DNA of 5,177 bases from Verrucomicrobiota bacterium (GCA_947454295.1 CANGMO010000215.1:1-5177); one strand, 5' to 3'. Positions 1-5,177 are shown, counted from the first letter of the stretch. Translations and numbers: made by a program. The notes: a model not told the origin generated them from the letters alone.

Positions 1-1379
1 ATGGAATTGGTTTCGCGTGCCGGAACCGGGGTGATCCATCCATCCGGATTCGCCGCCACGAACGAGCGCACCGACCGGCGCCAGGTTTCCAGACCGGGTG
101 CGGATGCGGCCTGAAGCTCCAACTGCCGCATCGACTCCCAAAGCCGGGAGGCCTTGCGCCGGAGGTACGGGCTGTCGACCTCGATCTCGGGCGGAAACGG
201 ATGATCGTTGCTCCAGCCCTTGAGGTCGGGATTCGGGGTGTAGTCGTAGTCGTTGTAAACGCCCCACTGCTTCACATCGGCAAAGAACGCCTCCATGGAG
301 TAGAAGTCGCGCGTCGTGAAGGGGTCGTACTTGTGATCATGGCACTCACAGCATCCCATGGTGGAACCCAGCCAGGTCATGGCGACGGTACGAACCCGGT
401 CGGCCGCGTACTTGGCCAGGTATTCCTTGGGCTGCGCCCCGCCCTCTCGGGTGACCATGTTCAGACGATTGAACGCCGTCGCCACCCGGGCCTCGTCGCC
501 AGCCCCCGGAATCAGATCCCCGGCCAGCTGTTCGCGCGTGAACTGGTCAAACCGCTTGTTCCGGTTGAACGAGTCGATGACGTAGTCGCGATACGGAAAC
601 ACATTCACGTTCTGGTCGCCGTGGTATCCCACCGTGTCCGCGTACCGGACGACATCCAGCCACGGCACCGCCATGCGCTCGCCATGATGCGGCGACTTGA
701 GCAGGCGCTCCACCTGACGCTCATAGGCATCCCTGGAGCGATCGCGCACGAAGGCCTCCACCTCGGCCGGCGTGGGCGGCAAGCCCGTGAGGTCGAGGCT
801 GAGACGGCGCAGCAGAGTCGCCCGGTCCGCCTCCTGCGAACGGTGGAGCCCCTGGCTAGCCAGCTTGGTGTCGATGAAGGCATCGATCGGATGGGCCCCG
901 CGCGTCCCCGGAATTGCCGGCCGGACCGGCACCACGTAGGCCCAATGCGGTTGATACACCGCGCCCTCCGCGATCCACCGCTGGATTCGCGCGCGCTGCT
1001 CCGCGGTCACCTGCTTGTGGGTTTCGGCCGGCGGCATGAGGTCGTCCGCATCGGTCGTAGCCAGACGACGCAGCACTTCGCTCTCCGCGGGTTTGCCGGG
1101 AACAATGGCCACCTTGCCCGACTTCCCGGGACGCACCGCCTCGTCCGCAAGATCCAATCGAAGGCCGGCCTTGCGCGTGTTTTTGTCGGGGCCGTGGCAG
1201 AGAAAGCAGTTCTCCGAAAGAATCGGGCGGATATCCCGATTGTACTCGATGCGCGCGCCGGCGGGCGACGGGGCAGCGAACGCCGCGGCCATTCCAATGT
1301 GTGTGGCGACGGCGGCAACCAACCCGTGCATGGAAGGGCTTAGCCGGCGGAAACGAAGGGCGTGGAGTGGAAGCGGCAT
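1..1379 (-). CDS. Secreted PSCyt1/DUF1549 cytochrome-like protein, N-terminal part (gene continues past the left edge)
   Basis: An open minus-strand frame of 459 codons without a stop enters from the left edge, so the C-terminus is missing. Residues 1-35 look like a Sec signal peptide: a basic segment (HALRFRR), a hydrophobic stretch (LVAAVATHIGMAAAFA) and a likely cut after AFA. A PSCyt1 cytochrome-c-like domain follows, with haem motif C58-F-L-C61-H62 and a probable axial methionine in MPP (M115). DUF1549 starts near residue 163 (HPIDAFIDTKL), includes LDLTGLPPTP, and carries a second CXXCH (CCECH, residues 343-347) followed by DHKYDP. Family members normally continue into DUF1553, which would lie outside the window. 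The family is typical of Planctomycetota and Verrucomicrobiota, is exported, and is often beside DUF1501 genes; its reaction is not established, though a role in glycan breakdown has been suggested. I chose the ATG at 1379 over the in-frame ATG at 1331 because only the longer form has a basic n-region. Neither start has a clear ribosome binding site. Confidence 0.93.
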   Translation of the reverse strand, partial: MPLPLHALRFRRLSPSMHGLVAAVATHIGMAAAFAAPSPAGARIEYNRDIRPILSENCFLCHGPDKNTRKAGLRLDLADEAVRPGKSGKVAIVPGKPAESEVLRRLATTDADDLMPPAETHKQVTAEQRARIQRWIAEGAVYQPHWAYVVPVRPAIPGTRGAHPIDAFIDTKLASQGLHRSQEADRATLLRRLSLDLTGLPPTPAEVEAFVRDRSRDAYERQVERLLKSPHHGERMAVPWLDVVRYADTVGYHGDQNVNVFPYRDYVIDSFNRNKRFDQFTREQLAGDLIPGAGDEARVATAFNRLNMVTREGGAQPKEYLAKYAADRVRTVAMTWLGSTMGCCECHDHKYDPFTTRDFYSMEAFFADVKQWGVYNDYDYTPNPDLKGWSNDHPFPPEIEVDSPYLRRKASRLWESMRQLELQAASAPGLETWRRSVRSFVAANPDGWITPVPARETNS

Positions 1380-1580
1380 GGCACAAGCCCCGGTGGGTGC
1401 GGTCAGGCGGCCGACAGTCTCGGGGAACGGTAGGCAGTGTGCGCCTTCGAGGGGCGGTTCGCCAAGTCCGAGACTCCACCGTTTTTTGCCCGATCCGGCA
1501 TCCGCAATCACAGGTCGAGTCTGGCGAAGTCCGGGATTGTTCCCCTGGTTGAAACCACCCTAGTTTGACCGCCATCAATC
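1380..1580. other. Divergent intergenic region between the cytochrome-like and UPF0261 genes
   Basis: This 201-bp gap separates two divergently transcribed starts and must hold the promoters of both. I see no strong -35/-10 pair on either strand. The best plus-strand candidate is TTGTTC (1537-1542) and TAGTTT (1561-1566) with an 18-bp spacer; each hexamer matches the sigma-70 consensus at only 3 of 6 positions, so it is not called as a promoter. No Shine-Dalgarno sequence precedes the ATG at 1581 (the bases before it are GCCATCAATC) or the ATG at 1379. The region contains an inverted repeat, listed separately, and a run of six T on the plus strand at 1482-1487. Confidence 0.6.
1416..1475. repeat. 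8-bp inverted repeat in the divergent region, with an inner small hairpin
   Basis: AGTCTCGG (1416-1423) is perfectly complementary to CCGAGACT (1468-1475), separated by 44 nt. Inside the loop, GGCG (1453-1456) and CGCC (1460-1463) form a 4-bp stem with a 3-nt loop. A competing pairing joins AACGGT (1426-1431) with ACCGTT (1478-1483). In the minus direction the structure would lie in the 5' leader of the cytochrome-like gene, ending 37 nt before its start codon. In the plus direction a T6 run follows six bases after the stem, but no plus-strand gene lies upstream to be terminated. A regulatory function is inferred only. Confidence 0.4.
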
Positions 1581-2804
1581 ATGGCCACCATTGCAGTCCT
1601 GGGAACCTTTGACACCAAGGGCGAGGAACACGGCTACGTCGCCGAGCTGATCCGCGCCCGCGGGCATGCAACGCTGCTGATCGACGTCGGCGCGCTCGAG
1701 GCGCCGCGGATCACGCCGGACGTGCCGCGCACCGAGATCGCCGCCGCGGCGGGCGTGGACCTCGCGGGGATCGTAGCCAGACGCGATCGCGGTGAAGCCG
1801 TGTCGGCCATGACCCGCGGGGCCCCGATCGTGGTGAAGCGGCTGCAGGAGGCCGGCCGGATCGATGCCCTGATTTCACTCGGCGGCGGCGGCGGCACTGC
1901 GATTTGCACCGCCGCGATGCGGGCGCTGCCGGTGGGCTTTCCCAAGTTGATGGTCTCCACGCTGGCCAGCGGCAACACTGCACCCTACGTCGGCGTGAAG
2001 GACATTGTAATGATGCCCAGCGTGGTGGACGTCGCGGGGCTCAATCGCCTTTCCCGAACCTTGCTGGCGCAGGCCGCCGGGGCGATCTGCGGCATGGTCG
2101 AGGCTCGCGTCCCGGCCGGCGGCAACGACAAGCCGGTGATCCTCGCCTCGCAATTCGGCAACACCACGCCGTGCGTCACCCACGCCCGCGGCCTCCTCGA
2201 ACAGGCCGGGTACGAAGTGATGATCTTTGCCGCCACCGGCAATGGCGGACGCACGCTGGAATCCCTCGCTGAGGCCGGCATCGCTGCCGGCGTACTCGAC
2301 ATCACCACGACCGAATGGGCCGATGAACTGGTGGGCGGCGTGCTTACCGCTGGTCCGACCCGCTGCGACGCCGCCGCGCGACTCGGGATCCCCGCCATTC
2401 TCACACCCGGCTGCCTCGACATGGTGAATTTCGGTGAACCCGCGAGCATTCCCGAGAAGTTCAAGGGACGCCGGTTCTATCATCACAACGCGCAGGTGAC
2501 CCTCATGCGGACCAACGTCGAGGAATGCGCCGAGCTCGGACGGATCCTCGCCAGGAAATGCAATGCCTCCACCGGCCCGGTGACGGTTCTGCTGCCTCTG
2601 CGGGGCATCAGCGTGATCAGCGCGCCCGGGCAACCCTTCCACTGGCCCGAAGCCGATACGGCCCTGTTCGGCGAATGGAAGAAGCACCTCCGCCCAGGGA
2701 TCCCGGTGATCGAATACGACGGGAACATCAATGACCCCGCCTTCGCCGAGCTGTGTGTCGCGGAGCTCCAGAAGAACATCGCCGCGCGTTCACTGAGCCG
2801 CTGA
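1581..2804 (+). CDS. Tm-1-like ATP-binding domain protein (UPF0261 family)
   Basis: The 407-residue product matches the UPF0261/Tm-1 N-terminal-type family over its full usual length of about 400 residues. The first half opens with AVLGTFDTKGEE (residues 5-16), then has a glycine run in SLGGGGGTA (99-107) and STLASGNTAPYVGVKDI (126-142). The second half has FGNTT (192-196), ATGNGGR (218-224), LDITTTEWADEL (239-250) and PGCLDMVNF (276-284), all family hallmarks. The name comes from tomato Tm-1, whose N-terminal part belongs to this family and blocks a tobamovirus replication protein; the bacterial reaction is unknown. There is no signal peptide or membrane segment, so it is cytoplasmic. An in-frame TGA at 1566-1568 leaves the ATG at 1581 as the only upstream-most start. 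Bacterial members are commonly beside a PEP-hydrolase-family TIM-barrel gene; here the next gene is a deacetylase 25 nt downstream. One oddity: the segment I recall as HATG in most members reads AATG (217-220). Confidence 0.95.
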   Translation: MATIAVLGTFDTKGEEHGYVAELIRARGHATLLIDVGALEAPRITPDVPRTEIAAAAGVDLAGIVARRDRGEAVSAMTRGAPIVVKRLQEAGRIDALISLGGGGGTAICTAAMRALPVGFPKLMVSTLASGNTAPYVGVKDIVMMPSVVDVAGLNRLSRTLLAQAAGAICGMVEARVPAGGNDKPVILASQFGNTTPCVTHARGLLEQAGYEVMIFAATGNGGRTLESLAEAGIAAGVLDITTTEWADELVGGVLTAGPTRCDAAARLGIPAILTPGCLDMVNFGEPASIPEKFKGRRFYHHNAQVTLMRTNVEECAELGRILARKCNASTGPVTVLLPLRGISVISAPGQPFHWPEADTALFGEWKKHLRPGIPVIEYDGNINDPAFAELCVAELQKNIAARSLSR

Positions 2805-2829
2805 ACCCAACCCAGCCCTGCCCCGCCCC

Positions 2830-3714
2830 ATGACCATCGTCACCGATCCGCGCTGCACCGAATACCGCGCCGCTGGCCATCCGGAAAAACCGTTCCGCGT
2901 GGCGCGAACTGTCGACCTTCTGAAATCGCAGAAGAGCCTGCCCCTGAATTGGGCCGAGCCGGCAGAGGTCACCCGCGAGCAATTGCTCCGGGGACACTCG
3001 GAGGCCCACCTGACGCTGCTGGAGACGCCGTCGGACTTTGATGCCGACACGCCATATCATCCGGGTATTGGTGATCACGCCCGTCGCGGTGTCGGCGGCG
3101 CCCTGCGCGCCCTGAATCTCGCGCTCTCCGGCGAGCCGGCCTTCAGCGTGCTGCGTCCTCCGGGGCATCATGCGATGCGCGATCATCCCATGGGATTCTG
3201 CTATCTCGGCTCCATCGCGCTGGCGGCCCTCGAAGCCCGCGCGCGGGGATTGCGGGTGGCGATCTTCGACTTCGACGTGCACCACGGCAACGGCACCGAA
3301 GCCCTGCTCGCAGGCCATGAAGGGATCGCCTTCGCCTCGGTCCATCAATCGCCGGCCTATCCCGGCACCGGAACCGCCGACGTTTCGACCAATTGCTTCA
3401 ACTATCCGGTGCCGCCGGCGGCCTCCCGCGAAGCCTGGCGCAAGGCGTTTCGAAGTGCCCTGGATCGTCTGATGGCCACCCGTCCGCAGGTGCTGGCGGT
3501 TTCTGCCGGATTCGACGGTTACCGCGGCGATCCCCTCGCCAACGGCACCCTGGAACGTGAGGACTTTGAATGGCTTGGCACCCAGGTGCGGGATTGCGGC
3601 ATTCCCACCTTTGGCATGCTCGAGGGCGGCTATTCGCTGGATTTGCCCGATCTCGTGCTGCTGTACCTGCTGGGTTGGGCCGGCGTGACGCCGGGTGTCA
3701 GTCGAGCCGCTTGA
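2830..3714 (+). CDS. Histone-deacetylase-fold zinc amidohydrolase (class II-like/acetylpolyamine amidohydrolase-like)
   Basis: The 294-residue product has the complete active site of the arginase/deacetylase superfamily. After an N-terminal HPEKPFR (17-23) come RPPGHHA (109-115, the paired catalytic histidines H113 and H114), MGFCYL (121-126), DFDVHHGNGTE (147-157, zinc ligands D149 and H151), SAGFDG (225-230, third zinc ligand D229) and EGGYS (265-269, catalytic Y268). EGGY and DFDVHHGNGT resemble class II deacetylases and bacterial acetylpolyamine amidohydrolases. The enzyme should remove acetyl or related acyl groups from an amine; the substrate cannot be read from the sequence, and AcuC-like protein deacetylation is an alternative. 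There is no signal peptide, so it is cytoplasmic. It starts 25 nt after the UPF0261 stop, in the same direction, so co-transcription is likely. The leader is C-rich (AGCCCTGCCCCGCCCC) with no Shine-Dalgarno. At 294 residues it is a compact family member with no extra domain. Its last 17 bp overlap the end of the convergent DUF1080 gene. Confidence 0.96.
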   Translation: MTIVTDPRCTEYRAAGHPEKPFRVARTVDLLKSQKSLPLNWAEPAEVTREQLLRGHSEAHLTLLETPSDFDADTPYHPGIGDHARRGVGGALRALNLALSGEPAFSVLRPPGHHAMRDHPMGFCYLGSIALAALEARARGLRVAIFDFDVHHGNGTEALLAGHEGIAFASVHQSPAYPGTGTADVSTNCFNYPVPPAASREAWRKAFRSALDRLMATRPQVLAVSAGFDGYRGDPLANGTLEREDFEWLGTQVRDCGIPTFGMLEGGYSLDLPDLVLLYLLGWAGVTPGVSRAA

Positions 3715-4858
3715 CGAGCAGATTGGCGAACTCGAGGGCATTGCCGTCGCCGGGCGACTTCAACACCCACGCGCCCGCCGCCGGAATCGAGGGCACCGGC
3801 CGATCCTTGGCCAGCACGATGCCATTCAGCGTGAGCGTCACCTGATTGCCGCGAACCCGCGCCTTCAAGCGCGCCCACTGACCCGACTTCAATTCGGGCG
3901 CGAGTGGTTCGCCGGCCAGCATGGTGGAAAGATCGATCCCCCGCAGCGCGATACGGGAGCGCCAGTCGCCCACCGTTTTGCCGCTCCAGCGAAAATCGAT
4001 CCAGTGCTCCGCGTCGCCGTAACTCACCACTGAAGTCAGCGTGGACGGTCCACCGGTTCCGGCGCTGGACAGGATCCAATCCTTGGGCGTCCACACGGAG
4101 GCGTTGCCCTCCACCCGCCAGCCGGCGAGATCCACGCCTGTGTACACCGGATTCAACCCCTCAGGCGGCACCGCGATCTGCGCAGGCTCCAGCGTGGGCG
4201 GTGCGGGCAATTCGCGGACACGCAGATTGCGGAACTCGGCCGGGGATCCCTCCGACTCCAGCCCGAGGTATCCCTTGCGCGGCGACGCACGATGTCCGCG
4301 CGTGACCACCTTGCCATTCACGGCGAGAGCGATGTCGCCGTCGACGCACTCCACCCGATAGTGATTCCACTCCGGCGACGGCTTCATGCGCTTCTCAGTG
4401 GGAAACGCGCGATCCCCACCGCGACGTCCGTTCTCCGGAACCATGCTGGCACCATGAATGGGGAAGACATCGCCGTCCGAGGTGAACCAGTCGCCCTCCA
4501 GACCAGCCAGCACTTGAACTTCAACCGCCCGGACAAACGGCTGCCCCAGCGCAGGCACGGGATCCGCCCAGACGTAAATGCCGGAGTTACCCTTCGGCTT
4601 CAGATGACGCCACTCTACCTCCAGGATGAAGTTCTGATACATCCGCTCCGTACGGAGAATGCCGGTGGGAAACCCGGTGCAGTGGATCAGGCCGTTGGTG
4701 ACCGAGAAGGTGTCCGGACCGCAGTTGATGTTCACCCAGCCACTCAGATCGCGTCCGTTGAAGAGGGACTCAAACCCCGCCTCCTCGGCCGTGGCGGACA
4801 TCGACATCCATCCAACCAGAAGCGAACCCAGCGTGAGGCGGCCAAGACAGTGGATCAT
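3698..4858 (-). CDS. Secreted tandem DUF1080 (3-keto-disaccharide hydrolase family) protein
   Basis: The 386-residue product begins with a Sec signal peptide (residues 1-24, hydrophobic core LTLGSLLVGW, likely cut after ATA); no lipobox is seen. Domain 1 (about 29-217) is a typical DUF1080: SLFNGRDLSGW (31-41), YQNFILEVEWR (74-84), GNSGIYVW (90-97), EVQVL (113-117), EWNHYRVEC (163-171), VNGKVV (180-185) and EFRNLRV (208-214). After a proline-rich linker (218-232), a second domain (about 235-386) repeats the pattern more loosely: VYTGVDLAGW (238-247), a GQWARLKARVRGNQVTLTLNG stretch and a final LEFANLLVKRL, but without NSGI. DUF1080 is a concanavalin-like beta-sandwich family linked to cleavage of 3-keto-glycosides and common in PVC and Bacteroidota glycan degraders. 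A periplasmic or surface role in sugar breakdown is inferred. An in-frame TGA 30 nt upstream, with no other start codon between, fixes the ATG at 4858. A hairpin lies directly before it. Confidence 0.94.
   Translation of the reverse strand: MIHCLGRLTLGSLLVGWMSMSATAEEAGFESLFNGRDLSGWVNINCGPDTFSVTNGLIHCTGFPTGILRTERMYQNFILEVEWRHLKPKGNSGIYVWADPVPALGQPFVRAVEVQVLAGLEGDWFTSDGDVFPIHGASMVPENGRRGGDRAFPTEKRMKPSPEWNHYRVECVDGDIALAVNGKVVTRGHRASPRKGYLGLESEGSPAEFRNLRVRELPAPPTLEPAQIAVPPEGLNPVYTGVDLAGWRVEGNASVWTPKDWILSSAGTGGPSTLTSVVSYGDAEHWIDFRWSGKTVGDWRSRIALRGIDLSTMLAGEPLAPELKSGQWARLKARVRGNQVTLTLNGIVLAKDRPVPSIPAAGAWVLKSPGDGNALEFANLLVKRLD
3701..3715 (+). other. Short stem-loop at the convergent gene ends
   Basis: GTCGAG (3701-3706) can pair with CTTGAC (3710-3715) in plus-strand RNA as six base pairs including one G-U, around a CCG loop. 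It sits within the 17-bp tail-to-tail overlap of the deacetylase gene (stop 3712-3714) and the DUF1080 gene (stop 3698-3700). There is no following T run, so it is not called as an intrinsic terminator. The minus-strand version has a mismatch. It may be incidental to the coding sequence. Confidence 0.25.
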
Positions 4859-4859
4859 G

Positions 4860-4901
4860 CCGAAGGCTGCCGCGACGGCTTCGCGGGATCAATCCCTTCG
4901 G
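4860..4901 (-). promoter_or_regulatory. Nested hairpin abutting the DUF1080 start codon
   Basis: Two perfect inverted repeats are nested. The outer arms are CCGAAGG (4860-4866) and CCTTCGG (4895-4901), 7 bp. The inner arms are CCGCGA (4870-4875) and TCGCGG (4881-4886), 6 bp around a 5-nt loop. A 3-nt/8-nt internal loop separates the stems. The structure ends one base before the ATG at 4858, so in the DUF1080 transcript the ribosome entry site would be inside the stem. No Shine-Dalgarno is visible. No T run follows it in the minus direction, so it is not an ordinary terminator; on the plus strand it is followed by an A run. A role in limiting translation is inferred. Confidence 0.5.
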
Positions 4902-4907
4902 GCCAAA

Positions 4908-4958
4908 AACGGTGGTTGAAGGGTTGCACCGTTGCAGCGTGGAAGGGGGGAACGGTGG
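4908..4958 (+). repeat. Direct repeat AACGGTGG with a tandem GTTGCA core
   Basis: AACGGTGG occurs at 4908-4915 and 4951-4958, a start-to-start distance of 43 bp. Between them GAAGGG occurs twice (4918-4923 and 4942-4947), and GTTGCACC/GTTGCAGC forms an 8-bp tandem with one mismatch at 4923-4938. The same AACGGTGG appears on the minus strand at 1476-1483 in the other large intergenic region. The function is unknown; repeated binding sites or a decayed intergenic repeat are possible. Confidence 0.35.
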
Positions 4959-5021
4959 CCCGACAGCCGCGCCGCTATATTCACCACAGGTGGGGCCGAG
5001 CTGCTGCGCGGCCGTAGCTTC

Positions 5022-5065
5022 GCAACGACCAGCGTGAGCGCCGTCGTTGCCGGAATGGAATTCCG
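5022..5065. repeat. Two adjacent perfect inverted repeats (palindromic unit)
   Basis: GCAACGAC (5022-5029) pairs perfectly with GTCGTTGC (5043-5050) as an 8-bp stem; its loop contains GCG/CGC around TGAG. Immediately next to it, CGGAAT (5051-5056) pairs with ATTCCG (5060-5065) around a 3-nt loop. Back-to-back palindromes in non-coding DNA resemble a REP-type intergenic repeat, but a second copy cannot be shown from this window. No T run follows on the plus strand; on the minus strand the bases beyond the first stem (GAAGCTACGG) are also not a T run, so neither is an obvious terminator. Confidence 0.4.
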
Positions 5066-5146
5066 CGGTGGATTGGCCGAAACGCTGAAGGAGCAATCCA
5101 TCGCAGGACCAGCGGTCGAATCGCACGCACTGAATCGCCCGCCTCT

Positions 5147-5170
5147 CAGGCCGACGGCCGCGAAGGCCTG
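5147..5170. repeat. 6-bp inverted repeat at the right edge
   Basis: CAGGCC (5147-5152) is complementary to GGCCTG (5165-5170) across a 12-nt loop that itself contains the palindrome CGGCCG. No T run follows before the window ends. It may belong to the same palindrome-rich block as 5022-5065 or be the terminator of a gene beyond the edge. Short GC-rich palindromes are expected by chance at this base composition, so the call is weak. Confidence 0.2.
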
Positions 5171-5177
5171 CCGGGGG

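Larger units (their letters stand above)
4859..5177. other. Repeat-rich intergenic region to the right edge, no gene seen
   Basis: These 319 bases upstream of the DUF1080 gene must include its promoter. Open frames crossing the region on either strand translate to low-complexity, arginine- and serine-rich sequence without family motifs and are not called. The contents are a cluster of inverted repeats (4860-4901, 5022-5050, 5051-5065, 5147-5170), a direct repeat AACGGTGG (4908-4915 and 4951-4958), a tandem GTTGCACC/GTTGCAGC (4923-4938) and one AT-rich island CTATATTC (4975-4982). TATATT (4976-4981, plus) matches a sigma-70 -10 box at 5 of 6 positions but has no -35 partner at normal spacing. 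In the minus direction TATAGC is a weak -10, also without a -35. Confidence 0.6.

Noticed and set aside
201..1343. A 380-codon plus-strand open frame opposite the cytochrome-like gene
   Set aside because: It lies antisense to a frame with clear PSCyt1 and DUF1549 motifs; its translation is rich in R, H, V and G without family motifs, as expected of a shadow frame in GC-rich DNA.
1482..1487. T6 run as an intrinsic terminator on the plus strand
   Set aside because: The nearest stem ends six bases earlier and has a 44-nt loop, and no plus-strand gene lies upstream to terminate.
1537..1566. Possible sigma-70 promoter TTGTTC - 18 bp - TAGTTT before the UPF0261 gene
   Set aside because: Only 3 of 6 matches in each hexamer and a predicted leader of about 10 nt or less; too weak to call.
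856..1578. A 240-codon minus-strand frame crossing the divergent intergenic region
   Set aside because: It is out of frame with the real cytochrome-like gene and its product is arginine/proline-rich low-complexity sequence with no recognisable domain.
2728..3741. A 337-codon minus-strand frame antisense to the deacetylase gene
   Set aside because: The plus strand encodes every catalytic motif of the deacetylase family; the antisense translation shows no motif.
4292..5017. A 241-codon plus-strand frame over the 5' part of the DUF1080 gene and its upstream region
   Set aside because: It is antisense to DUF1080 domain 1 and the signal peptide and has no domain of its own; its tail runs through repeat-rich spacer.
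5087..5092. AAGGAG resembling a perfect Shine-Dalgarno on the plus strand
   Set aside because: No start codon follows at a suitable distance (the downstream bases are CAATCCATCGC), so it is probably coincidental.
4770..5126. Minus-strand frames upstream of DUF1080 that could be a small gene (also 4889-5101)
   Set aside because: They overlap the DUF1080 start region out of frame, contain the palindromes and direct repeats, and translate to S/R/P-rich sequence; no start context or homology is visible.

Overview
The window carries four recognisable protein genes in GC-rich DNA and suggests a free-living bacterium of the PVC group, most likely Verrucomicrobiota, with Planctomycetota as the alternative. 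The main reason is the pairing of a PSCyt1/DUF1549 'planctomycete cytochrome' protein with a secreted DUF1080 protein; both families are greatly expanded in those phyla. No gene has a convincing Shine-Dalgarno sequence before its start, which also fits that group. The assignment is an inference from gene content, not a phylogeny.

Layout. Positions 1-1379 (minus strand, running off the left edge) hold the N-terminal 459 residues of a secreted cytochrome-like protein: a signal peptide, a PSCyt1 haem domain (CXXCH plus a later MPP methionine) and a DUF1549 domain with a second CXXCH. Positions 1380-1580 are a divergent intergenic region with an 8-bp inverted repeat. Positions 1581-2804 (plus) encode a Tm-1-like/UPF0261 protein. 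Positions 2830-3714 (plus) encode a histone-deacetylase-fold amidohydrolase with all zinc and catalytic residues present; the 25-nt gap suggests one transcript with the UPF0261 gene. Positions 3698-4858 (minus) encode a secreted protein with two DUF1080 (3-keto-disaccharide hydrolase family) domains, the second degenerate. Its 3' end overlaps the deacetylase gene tail to tail by 17 bp. Positions 4859-5177 hold no credible gene but are rich in inverted and direct repeats, including a nested hairpin ending 1 nt from the DUF1080 start codon.

How the parts may work together. The two minus-strand genes are both exported and fit the periplasmic or surface polysaccharide-degradation repertoire of PVC bacteria. 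The two plus-strand genes are cytoplasmic and form a separate small-molecule unit: a UPF0261 protein of unknown reaction and a zinc deacetylase/amidohydrolase. The usual UPF0261 partner, a PEP-hydrolase-type TIM-barrel protein, is not in this window. I found no phage, transposase, CRISPR, tRNA or rRNA signal. The least ordinary items are the Tm-1-like/deacetylase pairing and the palindrome-rich right-hand intergenic region.
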